Assembly (NCBI GenBank): GCA_949128115.1
Contig: OX421962.1
Coordinates: 56,771,787-56,835,786 of the forward strand
Reading direction: 5' to 3'
From: Anaspis maculata
Lineage: Eukaryota > Arthropoda > Insecta > Coleoptera > Scraptiidae
DNA: 64,000 nucleotides
Positions within the stretch are counted from its first letter, which is position 1, and every line of letters starts with the position of its first letter. The position numbers and the translations under genes are program-made. Shown here piece after piece: positions 35,956 to 49,015 of this stretch. The notes under the pieces were generated by a model. It worked only from the letters and a program-made list of their open reading frames with translations, had not been told where the DNA came from and searched no databases.

Positions 35956-36380
35956 GTGTTCGCATCACGCCGGCGTACTTCTTGTGTTTTTAGGCAATAT
36001 ACCACAAAAGCTTCACTTTACGCTCGTGCTCTACGCGGCGCTACGTGTCTCGCACATAGCCCATAGTCATAATGGTTTCATTCCATTGCGATGATAGGTG
36101 AGACGGCGATGAACATTGAATTGGTAAAACGTGGTTCTTTTTGGGTTGTTCGGCTCGTTCGGCACCATCTTTTCAATGTGGAGGATCGTGCGGCGACTTG
36201 TCGAATCCGAAAAGTCTTTGTATTAATCGGGGCACAAAACTGTACCAGACTGCAGATTTTTGACTCTTCGCGACTTTTTGCAAGATAAGACGTACCCATC
36301 ACTTGAACTAAGTAGGTATGAAGCTTTGGAACAAAACTCACCAGTTCTTAAAAAATTCTACGACTAATTTCCGAAATTAA

Positions 36381-36676
36381 AGATTTGACCGACGGACCCG
36401 GACCCCAGGAACCCAATGTCTCTACCTACGCCAAAAGGACAAACGATGTAATTGTCAGCCATTTCCAAAGTTTCGTTCCAAGGAGTTCTTGACGCAGAGG
36501 ATTAGTTTGGAGATTCAGAGAGGCAACGCTATTGCCATACTATCCACTCTTCCTGCTCAAAGATCTTTAGAAGAAATTTACTATGTCCTTCGCTAAATTC
36601 TTGTTTATAGGATTGTTTATATTTACTCTTTAAATGTTATATTGTGTACAAGTAAATAAAACTTTTACAAAAAAAA
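36381..36676 (+). pseudogene. Retroposed or terminal-exon 3' end with poly(A)
   Basis: A frame ending at TAA 36594-36596 encodes about 40 residues including RISLEIQRGNAIAILSTLP. Upstream, the preceding frame (..KRTNDVIVSHFQSFVPRSS) joins only through a frameshift near 36480. After the stop come about 60 bp of 3' UTR, AATAAA (36655-36660) and an A8 run (36669-36676). It vaguely recalls the C-terminal helix of BESS/Myb-like proteins, but I am not sure. The A-run suggests retroposition. Confidence 0.35.
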
Positions 36677-38329
36677 GTATGAAGCTTGAATAAGTTGAAT
36701 TGAGAAATTCACTAATAAACAATGAAGTTTCTTAATTATTCCCAAATTTAACAAAAAAACATGTTTAGCAACAAATGGGAATATCAGTTATTATAATCTT
36801 CTCAATTTTATTTTCTTGGCAATGATGGTAAAATCAGGTGTTTAATTACGAAATGCTAAATGGATCTGAGGGTTGGATGCGTCTCCCTCCCATTTCATCC
36901 AGCCGGGTTCACCTCTGCGGTGAACTTCAGAGATAGCTGAAAGACACGGTCTATTTGCGCAACTAATGCGACTGGGACTGTAAAGTTACAGTTCCTGTTT
37001 GTTAGTTAGGTACGGAACATTTTGATTTAGACGGCTGGCAGTGGTGTAGGTGTTGTTCATATTATACTTACACGAGGCAAGATTGCAAGAGGTGCATGGG
37101 CACCGGACGTGTGTCATGCTCGTCATTTACCGAAGCTCCTGAGGGTGGATCAGTGACGGATTAACCAATAGGCTAAGTAGGCTGCAGCCTAGGGCGCCTC
37201 GATAAAAGGGGGCGCCGACCGAGGCGAAATTGAAAAAAAAGTATCAATTCATGAAAAATGTTGTGGTTTCATGTTCCATATTGTTGCAATAATTTTAGGC
37301 CAGCTAGAAAAGTTGGAAAGGTACTTTCCGGAATCCATTCCCAAGTGAAGAAATGCTATAGAAAAAATGACTCGAAATGCTGGCAACTAATGAATTATGA
37401 GTAAAATAATTGAATCTTATTATAGGGTGAATACCTACGCACCTTTGCTTATAAAAAAAAACTGGTAACTGTACTTGAAAGTGAACCGTTGAAAAGATGG
37501 AAGATCTTTGCCCCACGGCGCCGGCGTAAGACACCGGGAAAAAGGTTGTATTTTCGTTTATAGCTCAAGCCATGAAGCCCACCATGCACGAAGCGAATGA
37601 ATGTCACCCACCATCTTTGAAATAACATTAAATGACTTTTTCTAGGGGACAAACCTCTACCAATATATAAAAATAAAAATCATCTACCCACAATCTGCAA
37701 GAGCGTCTATTCAGTCACTGGTGGCCACTAGTGCTTAACACTTCACATAGGTACCTACTTACAGTGTGCTACTCTATGATTGTATTAGTTTCGTTCTGTT
37801 TTTGAACAGCCTATACATTTTTAAGCGCATTTTCCATCTTGATGAAAATCGCTATTACAACCGCTTTGTCCGTCCGTCCGTCCGTTCCTCGAACTCCCCC
37901 TAAACTAGACGACCTAGCTTTCTAATTTTTTCGCTGTTACATAGCTGCCACCCCCAAAGGAGGGCTAGGCTGTATTGGATGTCTATATTGCGCCGCGCCG
38001 CCAACATAGAGAAAACCGCCCCCGATAAACTTGAAATAACATAATATTGCACTTTCTACCAGACCTGATGCTCTGGTGTTCTCATTTTTTGAATAATACA
38101 TAGTTGCCATTTATAAACGTAAGCCAAGAAACATTCCGTCATCAATATGCGCCGCCGACATGGACAAACTGCTAAAAACCGCCCCCAATCACTTTAAAAT
38201 GAAAAACATAAACTTGAAGACATAGCGATCTGATTCTTTCGGTATATAAATAGCCGACTAAAAATGGGAAAGGATAGGCTACTTTTGGTTAGTCGCCGCC
38301 CCCAGATTCCGCCCCCAAACGATAAAAAG

Positions 38330-39345
38330 TGCAATTTTCACAAATGTTACTGATTGAGATGTTCCCTTGAACATTTAGGAACTGACAACTCAAATTGTGC
38401 AACATTTGCTCAGCCGAACGCTGCCGCTCCCACACGCCGCCCCCAAAGTGAGAGATAAATGAAAAACATGAGCCCAAAGACAAAGCGAAGTTTTTCGCTA
38501 TATGGATAGCTGACTAAAAATGGAAAAGGATAGGCTACTTTTGATATGGCGCCGTCTCCAGCTTCCGCCCCCAAAAGAAAAAAGTGCAACTTTCAACAAT
38601 TTTCACTGATTTAGCTGATACTGTTACCTCGAACATTTAGAAACTCTTGACTCAAACTGTGCAAGAATTTCTTTGCCAAACTCTGCCGCTCCCACACGCC
38701 GCCCTCAAAGTGAGAGATAAATGTAAAACATGAACCTGAAGACATAGCGATCTAATTCTTTCACTAGATTGATACCTGACTGAAATTGGAAAAATATAGG
38801 CCACTTTTAATTAGCCGCCGCCTCCAGCTGCCGCCTCCAAACAAAAAAAAATGCAACTTTCACAATTTTCACTGATTGTCATATTTCCCTCACATTTAAA
38901 AACTCCCAACTCAAACTGTGCAACAGTTACTTTACCGAATGCTGCCGCCCCCACACGCTGCCCTCAAAGTGAGAGATGAATGAAAAACATGAACCCGAAG
39001 ACATAAACGATCTAATTCTTTCGTTATATGGATAGCTAACTAAAAATGGGAAAGAATAGGCTACCTTTGACATGGCGCCGCCTCCAGCTTCCGCCCCCAA
39101 AAGAAAAAAGTGCAACTTTCAACAATTTCCACTGATTTAGCTGATACTGTTACCTCGAACATTCAGAAACTCCTAACTCAAACTGTGCAAGAGTTTCTTT
39201 GCCGAACTCTGCCGCTACCACACGCCGCCCCCAAAGTAAGAGATGAATGTAAAACATAACCCTGAAGACATAGCGATCAAATTGTTCCGCTATATAGATA
39301 GCTGACTAAAAATGGGAAGATATAGGCCACTTTTGATTAGTCGCC
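38330..39345. repeat. Satellite-like array, about 260-bp units
   Basis: The start word GTGCAAYTTTCA occurs at about 38330, 38586, 38852 and 39107. Each unit contains AACTGTGCAA, a CACACGCCGCCC-type G/C block, and GACATAGCGATC..AACTAAAAATGGGA. Two or three units recur inverted at 39600-40140, and one forward unit lies at about 40594-40790. The units differ by 10-15% by eye. Confidence 0.75.
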
Positions 39346-39369
39346 GACTCCAGCTCCCGCCCCCAAACA

Positions 39370-39579
39370 AAAACAAGTGAGTATGCCTTCACGTGCGTGA
39401 GTCTCAGTAGCGCATTTTCTCAAAGAGGCATATTGTGAACGTAAAGAAATTTGGTTGAAGGAGAAACACCATTCCTTGCCCACTTTCTTCATTCGAAACT
39501 CATTGTGATATTGTGTTATCAGAATGGGGTACTTGCCAATGAAATAGATTTGAATGAAAATTCTTTCACTTATCAATAT
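39370..39579. repeat. 210-bp block, inverted duplicate of 40790-40999
   Basis: The loop of the palindrome is repeated inverted at 40790-40999 with a single mismatch found by eye (GGCATACTCACTTG versus GGCATACTTACTTG). It is open on one strand in both copies (about 69 identical codons) but shows no domain. Much more similar than the neighbouring satellite units. Confidence 0.8.
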
Positions 39580-40789
39580 ATTTTTTTGTTTGAGGGCGGG
39601 AGCTGGGAGCGGCGACTAATCAACAGTAGTCTATTCTTTTCCATTTTTAGTCGGCTATCCATATAGCGAAAGAATTAGATCGCTATGTCTTCGGGTTCAT
39701 GTTTTCCATTTATCTCTTACTTTGAGGGCAGCGTGTGTGGGTGGCAGCATTCGGCAAAGTAACTGTTGCACAGTTTGAGTTAAGAGTTTCTAAATGTTTA
39801 AGAAAATATGACAATCAGTGAAAATTGTGAAAGTTGCATTTTTTTGTATGGGGGCGGGAGCTGGAGGCGGCGACTAATCAAAAGTGGCCTATCTCTTCCC
39901 ATTTTTAGTCAGCTATCCATATAGTGAAAAACTTAGATCGCTATGTCTTTGGGTTCATGTCTTTCATTTATCTCTTACTTTGGGGGCGGCGTGTGGGAGC
40001 GGCAGCGTTCGGCTGAGCAAATGTTGCACAATTTGAGTTGGCAGTTCCTAAATGTTCAAGGGAACATTTCAATTAGTAACATTTGTGAAAGTTGCACTTT
40101 TTATCGTTTGGGGGCGGAATCTGGGGGCGGCGACTAACCTTAAGTAGCCTATCCTTTCCCATTTTCAGTCAGCTATTTATATACCGGAAGAATCAGATCG
40201 CTATGTCTTCGGGTTTATGTTTTTCATTTCAAAGTGATTGGGGGCGGTTTTCAGCAGTTTTTATGTCGGCGGCGCATATTGAAGACGGAATGTTTCTTGT
40301 CTTACGTTTATAAGTGACAACTATGTATTATTCAAAAAATGAGAACACCAGAGCATCAGGTCTGGTAGAAAGTGCAATATTATGTTATTTCAAGTTTATC
40401 GGGGGCGGTTTTCTCTATGTTGGCGGCGCAATATAGACATCCAATATAGCCTAGCCCTCCTTTGGGAGTGGCAGCTATGTAACAGCGAAAAAATTATAAA
40501 GCTAGGTCGTCTAGTTTGGGAGGAGTTCGAGGAACGGACGGACGGACGGACGGACAAAGCGGTTGCAATAGCGATTTTCATCAAGATGGAAAATGCAACT
40601 TTCACAATTTTCACTGATTGTCATATTTCCTTAAACATTTAAAAACTCTTAACTCAAACTGTGCAACAGTTACTTTGCCGAATGCTGCCACCCCTACACG
40701 CTGCCCTCAAAGTAAGAGATAAATGGAAAACATAAACCCGAAGACATAGCTATCCAATTCTTCCGCTATATGGGTAGCCGACTAAAAAG

Positions 40790-40999
40790 ATATTGATAAG
40801 TGAAAGAATTTTCATTCAAATCTATTTCATTGGCAAGTACCCCATTCTGATAACACAATATCACAATGAGTTTCGAATGAAGAAAGTGGGCAAGGAATGG
40901 TGTTTCTCCTTCAACCAAATTTCTTTACGTTCACAATATGCCTCTTTGAGAAAATGCGCTACTGAGACTCACGCACGTGAAGGCATACTTACTTGTTTT
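40790..40999. repeat. 210-bp block, second inverted copy
   Basis: Partner of 39370-39579. It follows a forward satellite unit and precedes the G-run (41076-41090) near the right end of the hAT-like element. Confidence 0.8.
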
Positions 41000-41334
41000 C
41001 ATTCAATCTTTGAAAATTGGACTAAAAATCAAGGGTGGATTTTTTCCATTAATTGTTGTAGTTCCAAAAATGAAGGGAGGGGGGGGGGGGGGCGCCGAAT
41101 TGAATCAGCCTAGGGCGCCACTTCTTTCTAATCCGTCACTGGGGTGGATGCAGTTTTGCGGCTCTCATGCATTCGAACGAGCTCTGTCAATTATGACATT
41201 AATTAAATAGGTGTCGTCGTCAATCACAATAATCGATGCCTGATAACAAAATGATAAATGATCGACATACACGGATGTAAAGCGGTTCATATACACACGC
41301 ATGCATGTATTGCAGCCAAGACTTGCATGCACAG

Positions 41335-41830
41335 GCTTAAGGAGTTTCTGATACGACTAGAAAAGTTGTTGACGGGAATCGGTTATATTTTATTTTTTTC
41401 GTCAAGTAGAAACTCTTCCAAAAAGAAAATGTACGGGCACTGCTATCAAATTTTGAAAATTTCCAAAAAAATTTTGATTTAGATTTTTAAACATTCAAAA
41501 ACCAGATAGCATCGACAATGTATCTTTCTTCAAGGAAGTCACATGCCAAATTTGAACTTTTATTTTCAAAAAAAAAGGGCACCAAAAATGATTTCTACTG
41601 ATTCACTTTTTTATGTCTACGAGAAATCATTATTATTATTATTATCATTATCATAGCTATCTGGTTTTTGGATTTTCAAAAATTAAAATTAATTTTTTTT
41701 TTAATTTTCAAAATTTGATTGCAATGTTAGTACATTTTCTTTTTGGAAGAGTTTCTACTTGACGAAAGAAAAAGAATAAAACCGATTCCCGTCAACAACT
41801 TTTTTAGTCGCATCAGAAACCCCTTAGACT
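41335..41830. mobile_element. Foldback element related to the 5.5 kb palindrome
   Basis: The arms begin TTAAGGAGTTTCTGATACG and end CATCAGAAACCCCTTA (inverted), with AAAATGTAC and ACCAGATAGC pairs inside. The centre has an ATT/TTA run (about 41629-41656). The arm text (GTTTCYGATRYGACT..GACGGGAATCGG..AGTAGRAACTC) parallels 32028-32120 of the larger palindrome. Non-coding. Confidence 0.7.
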
Positions 41831-42228
41831 AAAGCGGACTGAAATTGAGTACCAAGGTGTGCGACAGAGAGATCACAAGTATACATAAGATATTCATACA
41901 CAAGAATACATCAAATGTAATAAGATGTTTGTATTGAAAAATATTATTATGTTTCAATAAAAAAAAGTTTTCATAAGGCCCAACCCACCTGCATCAGTGT
42001 CTTGTACAGCTGACCAAAAGTTTTTGTATGTTGCTTCTATGTTGAAACAAACTGCGATTTTATGAGAATTTTGAATCATTAGATTATATCTGAGACCTTC
42101 GGGTTCTTTCCAGAAAAATTTCTTGGATACTGTAGGTTTAGGTCGGACAGGTATTCGAGTGGGACTATGTTCGAGTGCAGTAGCACCTGTTGAAAAAGTT
42201 CTCTTAATCAGGTATTCACTTAATATTT

Positions 42229-42392
42229 TTAGTAGAATGACTTTTTGGAGCAAAAATAAAGTGACAAGCTGGGGGGCTACGGCTACGGCTGATGGCACCT
42301 GCAAAGTTTTGGAGCGAAATCAGCGGCCATCAGCCGCATTCTACACCGCTTCAGATTGTCACTTTTCTGCTCCAAAAAGTAATTCTACTGAA
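42229..42392. repeat. Hairpin, about 165 bp
   Basis: AGTAGAATGACTTTTTGGAG and GTGACAA pair with their inverses. A smaller GGCTGATGGC / GCCATCAGCC stem lies inside. Probably a foldback MITE. Confidence 0.55.
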
Positions 42393-43324
42393 AATGAGAT
42401 TTGAACAGGGTATATTTGAATCTAGAACAAAATGTATGTCAGTGACACCACACCGTACCGTACCAAGTCTCATCACGCTCGAACCAATTTTGCTGAGTGG
42501 TGTCGTTACCACCGGTCCTACCATTCAAGAGAACAAAAGCGTTGATCGCCATAAATTTTAAAATTGAATGCCCTCGACTGTTACATCTAGTGTCCAAGCT
42601 GATCCTACTATCGTGCATGGAGTTCGGTATCGTCAGCCATCTCCTGTGGCATATTACCCAGACTTCCCACCCTGCCATCAAAGTCACCACCGACACGCAT
42701 AAAAACGTAATTTCAATCCAATAGTATCATATTTACTTGATTCATTGACTTGGCTTGATGATTCAATACATTCAAATTGAAATAGTTTTTTCAGTTCAAT
42801 ACGAAGCCAGTATTTGTTCGAAAAATGTAATAGTTTTGTCAGACATTCTCAAAATGAGACTATTCTTTTGAACTGATATTATTGAATATCTTGGATGTAA
42901 TAAACTTTGTTTTTGAAACAAATTTTTAGGTAAACTTGTTCTGAACTAATGAAAATTTCCTCTCAAGCATTTCAAGATCTCCAACTGGGAATATTGAAAA
43001 CTTCACAGTTTAGAACATATTGTGATTTCAATCTGAAAATGTAATTTTCGAAACAACATTTCAACTTACTGAACTCAAATGCCATTATGCTTGAACTAAG
43101 ACGATGATCAGCTCCCCCAAATATTCAATTATTCTTGAAATGATTGTATATTTTTGGTCTGAAAACTGAGACTCTTGGATCAAGAATATACCTATATTAT
43201 CAATCCGCCCGAAGTTTCATTGTATTGTGTCATCTTTCGGCAACAACACTAGCACGCGCACAAACACGCCAATGTGAGCTACTTCTGCTCCTGCAAAAAA
43301 ATTTATACCTACCGCGTGTGCAAC

Positions 43325-43382
43325 ATGGACCCGTATCTCCAACTTTGGGGTTGCAATCCAGAACTTATCGAAGAATTCAGAG
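43325..43382 (+). CDS. Possible first coding exon, unknown product
   Basis: An ATG at 43325 opens a short frame (MDPYLQLWGCNPELIEEFR) that runs straight into a consensus splice donor, AG|GTAAGT at 43383. No matching downstream exon was identified, and reading on through the donor gives no recognisable protein. The amphipathic sequence would suit the start of a small helical domain, but I cannot name one. Either a real exon of a host gene or chance. Confidence 0.25.
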
Positions 43383-43955
43383 GTAAGTTCCTTTACTCAC
43401 TTGTACAAACCGTGCGATCCACAAAATTCGTCATCGGAGGTGGCTTTGAAGTCGAGAAATTCGGCCATTCAGCCAATTCAGTCTATCCATGGCTCCAATC
43501 CATCAATATTTTGTTTCCAAAGCCAACCCCAACTCCGAATTTTGTGGATCACATGGTATCATTTGATAAAGGAGCTTAAGATGATCAGTGTTTTCCCATC
43601 ATTACTACATAAAATTTTGTGTATGTATACCTGAATAATTATGCGAGATTCTCTTTTCGTGCAAATTTCAGTTGAATTCACGCAAGTTGTCCACATAGTG
43701 ATGTTGCAGTGCCGGTTGGGTGCTGCGGCACCCGGCGCGACAATAAAATGACGCCTTTTTGTTTTTGAATAAGAAGAAAGAAGAAGAATAAGAAGAAAGA
43801 ATACGAAGAATTCGTTTTTGTTTGAAATGTATACCCATCTGGATTTGGATTTCTATCGATGTTTGTATTTGAACTTCTGCGAAATACATTTTTTTTAATA
43901 TACTATACTTAATTGTTGTAATTTCAGCCTTTATCCATAAGCTTGTTTAGGTATA

Positions 43956-44494
43956 CAGGGTGTCCCAGGACTCGTGCCTCAGAGTCAAAGCCAGTTAAGG
44001 GAATTGCTACAAATGTGTCAGAAAAATGTTTAAATAAATTGGATTTCCATTTTTGGAGATATGGGGCGTCGAAGGGTGGGACTTTGCCCCCTCTTATTTT
44101 ATTATCTGATGAGATTCCAAAATAATTGAGCTTTTCAGTGTGTGTGCAACAAATTTATTTACTTACTGTACAGAGCGGCGCCCGCCAGCGACTCGAAAAT
44201 TCTAAAAATACAGATTTTTATGATTAAAAATGATCTGTAAAAGAATTCTATGGAAACAAATTATTTTACTTCCTGTCTTACATCGCATTGGGGACGTCTG
44301 GAACTTTTTGCAATTGTTTTTAGAAGGACAAAAATTCACTGGAAGTTCTTCAGATAATAAAAATTGGAAGGGGCAAAGTGACCCCTTTGATGCCCCATAT
44401 AAAAAAAACACCCATTTTTAACATTTTTCTGACACATTTGAAGCATTGCCCTAAACTGCCTTTGACTCTGGGGCGCGAGTACTGGGACATCCTG
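43956..44494. mobile_element. 539-bp mariner-type MITE
   Basis: The ends CAGGGTGTCCCAGGACTCG and, inverted, CAGGATGTCCCAGTACTCG are flanked by TA on both sides (43954-43955, 44495-44496). TIRs extend about 150 bp inward (CCTCAGAGTCAAAG; GGGGCAAAGT). Non-coding. The termini resemble those of the 3.4 kb element at 16757-20151. Confidence 0.85.
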
Positions 44495-44496
44495 TA

Positions 44497-46800
44497 TGCT
44501 CTTGATAAACAGAATCAAGATTCGAATATTTTCGATATAAGATAATCCTATAGTTGAACTGAAACCATGAATTTATCCATATGAAAGCAACGAACTCTTC
44601 CTGTAAACATTTAATATATTTGCTTTAACCAGGAGCAGTATTAGTCCAATTTAGTTATAATTTTATCTCAAGAATAATTTTCTTCTACCAAAAAGCTAAT
44701 ATGCGGTAGTCAAGCCGATTGTTCTTATAACAAAATCACTTGCTGTATTGATGCAAGACTTATCTAATCTAATTGCAAGACTATCGTATACTTTTTGTGA
44801 AACACTGGAAATACTCCGTTTGATAAGTATTATATTCAAATTCAACGTGCTACAGCTTTCAGCTGATACTATGACAGTCTTCTTTTGGAGAAACTAAAAC
44901 TCTTGGAGTGAGAATATCATCTCTTTGCGTATATACAAACTTAACATATACTTGACATTAAACGCTTTGTCTTAACTCAAGATTACCTTTTTATGCGTGG
45001 ATAACAGTCCGATGATCACTGAACTTGACTTGGGCTTCGTTGAGACTAACTTGAAAAAAGTTCAGAATGTCATCAATCTGCAGAGAAGGTTTGAAATAAA
45101 AATCTAAAACCCACAGATCAAAGTACGAGCGGGGAGCCATCTCTCTCAGGGTGATGACTACACTGATCACGACTTGAATTGAAACAGGTAAATGATAGAA
45201 ACAGCAACAGCTTGACGACGAGTATTATTGGGAAAAGCATGCAAGAGAACATGAATTACAGACCATTGAGCCTAGCTAAAGGGAACGCAGAGGCTTCGGG
45301 AGTCGCCCATGGGAGAAGGCATCTTGCAGGGAAAGTTTTGCGTGAAAACAAGTAAGCGACGCTATTTATCTTCAACCTTTTTTTCACCTCCTGTGCTTTT
45401 TCCATACAACCTTCGCTTGTTTGGCTTGTTCATTGTGGAGCTGGTTACACTACTACTAAGAGACGGTAGTACCATCTCCTGAAGCTTTTGGCAAATAAAC
45501 ATTGTGCTGTACGCTCCGCGCAGCGTCAATTTGACAAGTAGCTCACTGAAACTTCACTAAAAGTTGAAAATACCGGCCCTTAGAAAATGAGCGCTCAGCT
45601 CGTCACTAATGAAGCCGGCCCTACGTCCACCCCAGCCTTCGAGGGGCCAACCTAACACGGGGGAATTTATACTTCCCGAATTAATCAATTAGCATAGTAA
45701 AAGCCAAGTCAAGTGAATTGTTATATCAGTGGTAGTGGCAGAGGCAGAAAGGAATCGCGTCATTGGCCCAAGGAAGGTGGAAGGCCCATGCCTTCTAATC
45801 TAGACCACAGTATCTTATCCGGGAAATTTAATTTGGGCCAATAAAACATTCATAAAGAGCGCGCCAAGGCAGATAGAAGAGGAAATTCCGTGTTCACAAT
45901 ACGTGCAGGAATCCTTGTAATAACTGGTGTAATATCTCCTGCTGGCGACAGGTTGGATGGAACATTTAGAATCATAAGCATATGCCCTGCGCGAGCGTAA
46001 ATCAGGATAATACGAGTTTTAATCGTTTACATCAATAATGGCGCAGTCGAGCCCCAGGATCGTATTGAAAATCCTCCAGGATTACGAGGCCACATGGGCG
46101 GCTCCCAGGAAGAGATTAGAATGCACAGAATGCCCAGCGCAGCAGCAGAAGTTCAATCAGTCTGTGAGTCTGGTGGTGCATGATTGTGGATCTATCGAGT
46201 TTTGACTGATGTTGATGGACTGAAGCGTCTCGGAAATTTCAGAGAATGTGCCAGAAATGAAATCACCGCGCGCGCAAGTACAAACAACATTGCCGCGATC
46301 CCGCGATAAATCCAGGTAATCCGTCCGTGAGCTCATCATACAGTGTGGTTTTGAGAGGGACTGTCACTCAAGCATTCTTGTTCGCCACATCTAATTAGCT
46401 CACTTTCACTTGCTTGCCAAGTTCCTTAACTAACTACAAATTCTAGCAACGCTGCTGGAGGAGCAGCATGAATTTTTCATCCAAGTGACTCGCAAGTTTT
46501 TTTCTCTATTATTATACGTTTAATAATTCAGCGTATAGGTACCCAGTGTCAGTCTCATATCCATATCCATTTCCGTGACAGCATCAGTGATTAAATATTC
46601 ACAATGTGGTGGTTTGTTTTCACTTTTAGCTTTTAGCCACTTTGTAAGGTGTAAGAGCGAGAAAGTGGGAGTAGAATCAAAATACATATCGAAAACCTCG
46701 GGTGGCTAAGCCAGGTTTCAGTGCTATTAGGCTTGGTGCTAGGTGTACCTAGAATAGCTAATGATATGTAAAACTGTGAATTGTGGAACAATTTTAGGAG
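44497..46800. other. Gene-free, largely non-repetitive stretch
   Basis: No gene, TIR or strong repeat seen. The frames on both strands are short. Confidence 0.4.
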
Positions 46801-46854
46801 GTAGGTACCTAAGCGCGTCACTTGGGCGCGTGTTGTACAGAAAACGATATATTC

Positions 46855-47370
46855 TTATGTACGAGCTATCCCGTGCATACTGGTAAACACGGGATCTTTC
46901 TGGATTCTTCCATCCATTAGATCGCAGTGTAGAAGTGCGGAGCGATCTGGTGCATTCCAGAAGTATACGCGATTGGGAGACTGCAACGTTCGATCGAGAC
47001 ACATCTGTCCACTTTGGCAGAGGTGCAGATTCCAGAACACACGGAAAGCACGCGAGAGGTGTGTGTGTGTGTGATTATTCAGGAGTGGTCTAGAAACCGC
47101 ATATGCCGGGCCACTATGGAAATTGCTGGAAGATGACAAAAGCTCGGGAACACGATTCGGAAACATATAAAAGCACCTTCCAACAGTGGACAGTCACTAT
47201 TGAATTGGAATGCGAAGTGGTAACGAGTGCGAAACAAGCGAAGTACCTGCGATATAATTCCAAGTAAATAATTGTTCGCGTGTAGTTATTGTAGTACGCA
47301 GTAATAAACAGTGTGTGTTTCAAACGATCGTCTCAATCATATTCGAGCCCGTACGCGAAATACGTAACAG
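46855..47370 (+). promoter_or_regulatory. LTR-like promoter/poly(A) block (tentative)
   Basis: A TATAAAAG (47166-47173) is followed about 130 bp later by AATAAA (47303-47308), the arrangement of an LTR U3-R-U5 region. The text after the poly(A) signal ends ..ACGTAACAGTACG. I could not find a clean TG..CA pair with matching TSD, so it may be a solo LTR or an ordinary promoter. Confidence 0.25.
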
Positions 47371-49013
47371 TACGTACTACGACTGTATAACCTACGTGAT
47401 ACGAATGTCTCCGGCTTGTTCTCACAAAGTATGAACCCCAATTTTCTCTCTTCACGAATTTCGTTCTAATTCCGGATTACGGCCAGTCGCTACCGTTGCT
47501 TCATGAGCTACAGAATGCTTTAATAGCAAAATCGAGAGCAAAATTCAACATCAAGCTGCAAATGAGGTCATCTCACCCACCCATCACGTATTAGTGACCA
47601 TTCATACATAAAATTTGTTTCAGCTCGTGTCGTTATAGCAGGGTAGAAATGCTGGTTGGAACTAAATCACAGAAAACTCTCAAACATCTAAGGAAGCCGC
47701 TGCCCCAGTTTTATCGTACGCAACTCTGCGTGGGACTCTTACTAGTGTTATAAAACAAGTGTATGTTAGTTTGCCCAAGGATTAGAGAATAAAAACGCAT
47801 GAAAAACTTCTATGAGGCAGAAATCAAAAAAGTCTCTTCAGGATTTGGACTTGTAAGCACCTATTTGACTTCACTCGGATTTGACCCTTAACGCATTGTC
47901 CTGGGGATGCAGCCTCAGCTTCGTTGTGGAATCGTCAAGGAGGATGCTTCAGACTTGGCCAAGTGCCTGGGTGTGGGGACTGTTGCGATCATGCGACGCA
48001 GAGCTCAAAATAAAATAGCATTGCTGTTTTGTATTTTATTATTTCGCCCTTTCCGTACTGCCGTATAAAATAAATAGGATATTTTCCTTTATTCCGAATC
48101 TCCATAATTGGATGCGCGAACTGAGATTTATCAACAGTTGTTGTTTCTCGGGCAACGCACTCGTCACGTTTCCGAAGGGTCTTTGAGGAAGCCAAGACAA
48201 AAATTTGATACTTGAGTAGTAACCTGCTTGCGCGCTCTACCTTAGTCCCAATTACGGCCGTTTCATTTTACTAATCTCCTCAGAGGAGATAGGTATAACT
48301 GCGTCATAACAGAGGGCCCTCAGCTCTCAATGCCCCGAAAGCAACGAAACAGAATTACACAAAAAAAGTACCATCGAATTTGAAATCAATCCGAAGCAAT
48401 GCAAAAGAGATTTAAGTAAAGAAAAAATACAAAATCCAATCTGATAACACCGTGCCAGTTGAGAGGAACAAAACATGTCCATATCATTAGGTAGGTACAC
48501 TAACTTATAGTCCAGTGAAACTTGTACAATACATATTACAGGCGCCAGGGATAAAAGGAAATAAATTTTCAACAGACTGGAAATCGACTTGAAATCATCT
48601 CCATAGTTCAAGCTACAGCATACTAATCCTCCGCCTGGCGGAGATAACGGCTTCATGCCGTCAACAAAAGCGGAAGAAATTGGTTTGTGTAGAATACTCA
48701 ATTTCTGGTTGTCTAATAGAAAGTTGCACCAATGAATTTTTGTTGCAAATTGTGAACACTTCAATGTTCACGTGAATGTTAATGTTCAATGTATCAACAA
48801 TCATCTCTCTGTGACATACGGTTCTTGGGAGAGAGCGTCTGGAAGTAGGACCATTATTCGTACAGCGTCATGCCGTTCAACTTTGAAAACTAGAGTTACT
48901 GCAGTAAAAAAAAAACAATCGAAGATATTTATCTATCGATTCTATCGATATCAGCCAAGTGACAAGAACCATTAGTTAGTCAGTTTCACATGCTGGACAC
49001 AAATGCTACCGAT
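47371..49013. other. Gene-free stretch
   Basis: The 145-codon minus-strand frame at 48764-48327 is hydrophobic with no recognised family. A small CTCCGCC..GGCGGAG stem lies near 48630-48645. No supported gene. Confidence 0.35.
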
Positions 49014-49015
49014 TA

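Larger units (their letters stand above)
37151..41141. mobile_element. 4 kb hAT-like non-autonomous element packed with inverted satellite arrays
   Basis: A 13-bp TIR, CAGTGACGGATTA, stands at both ends (inverse TAATCCGTCACTG), with an exact 8-bp duplication GGGTGGAT at 37143-37150 and 41142-41149. CAGTG termini with 8-bp TSDs are typical of hAT. Subterminal CCTAGGGCGCC is present on both sides. The interior is a palindrome (arms about 37810-39365 and 39590-40595) with repeat units of about 260 bp. No transposase is present. Confidence 0.85.

Noticed and set aside
39337..39576. Frame identical to the one at 40793-41000, as if a conserved small protein
   Set aside because: The DNA block itself is a near-identical inverted copy, so identity of the translation says nothing about selection.
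48327..48764. 145-codon minus-strand frame
   Set aside because: Hydrophobic and Ser/Leu-rich without any motif. Long enough to note, but not distinguishable from chance.
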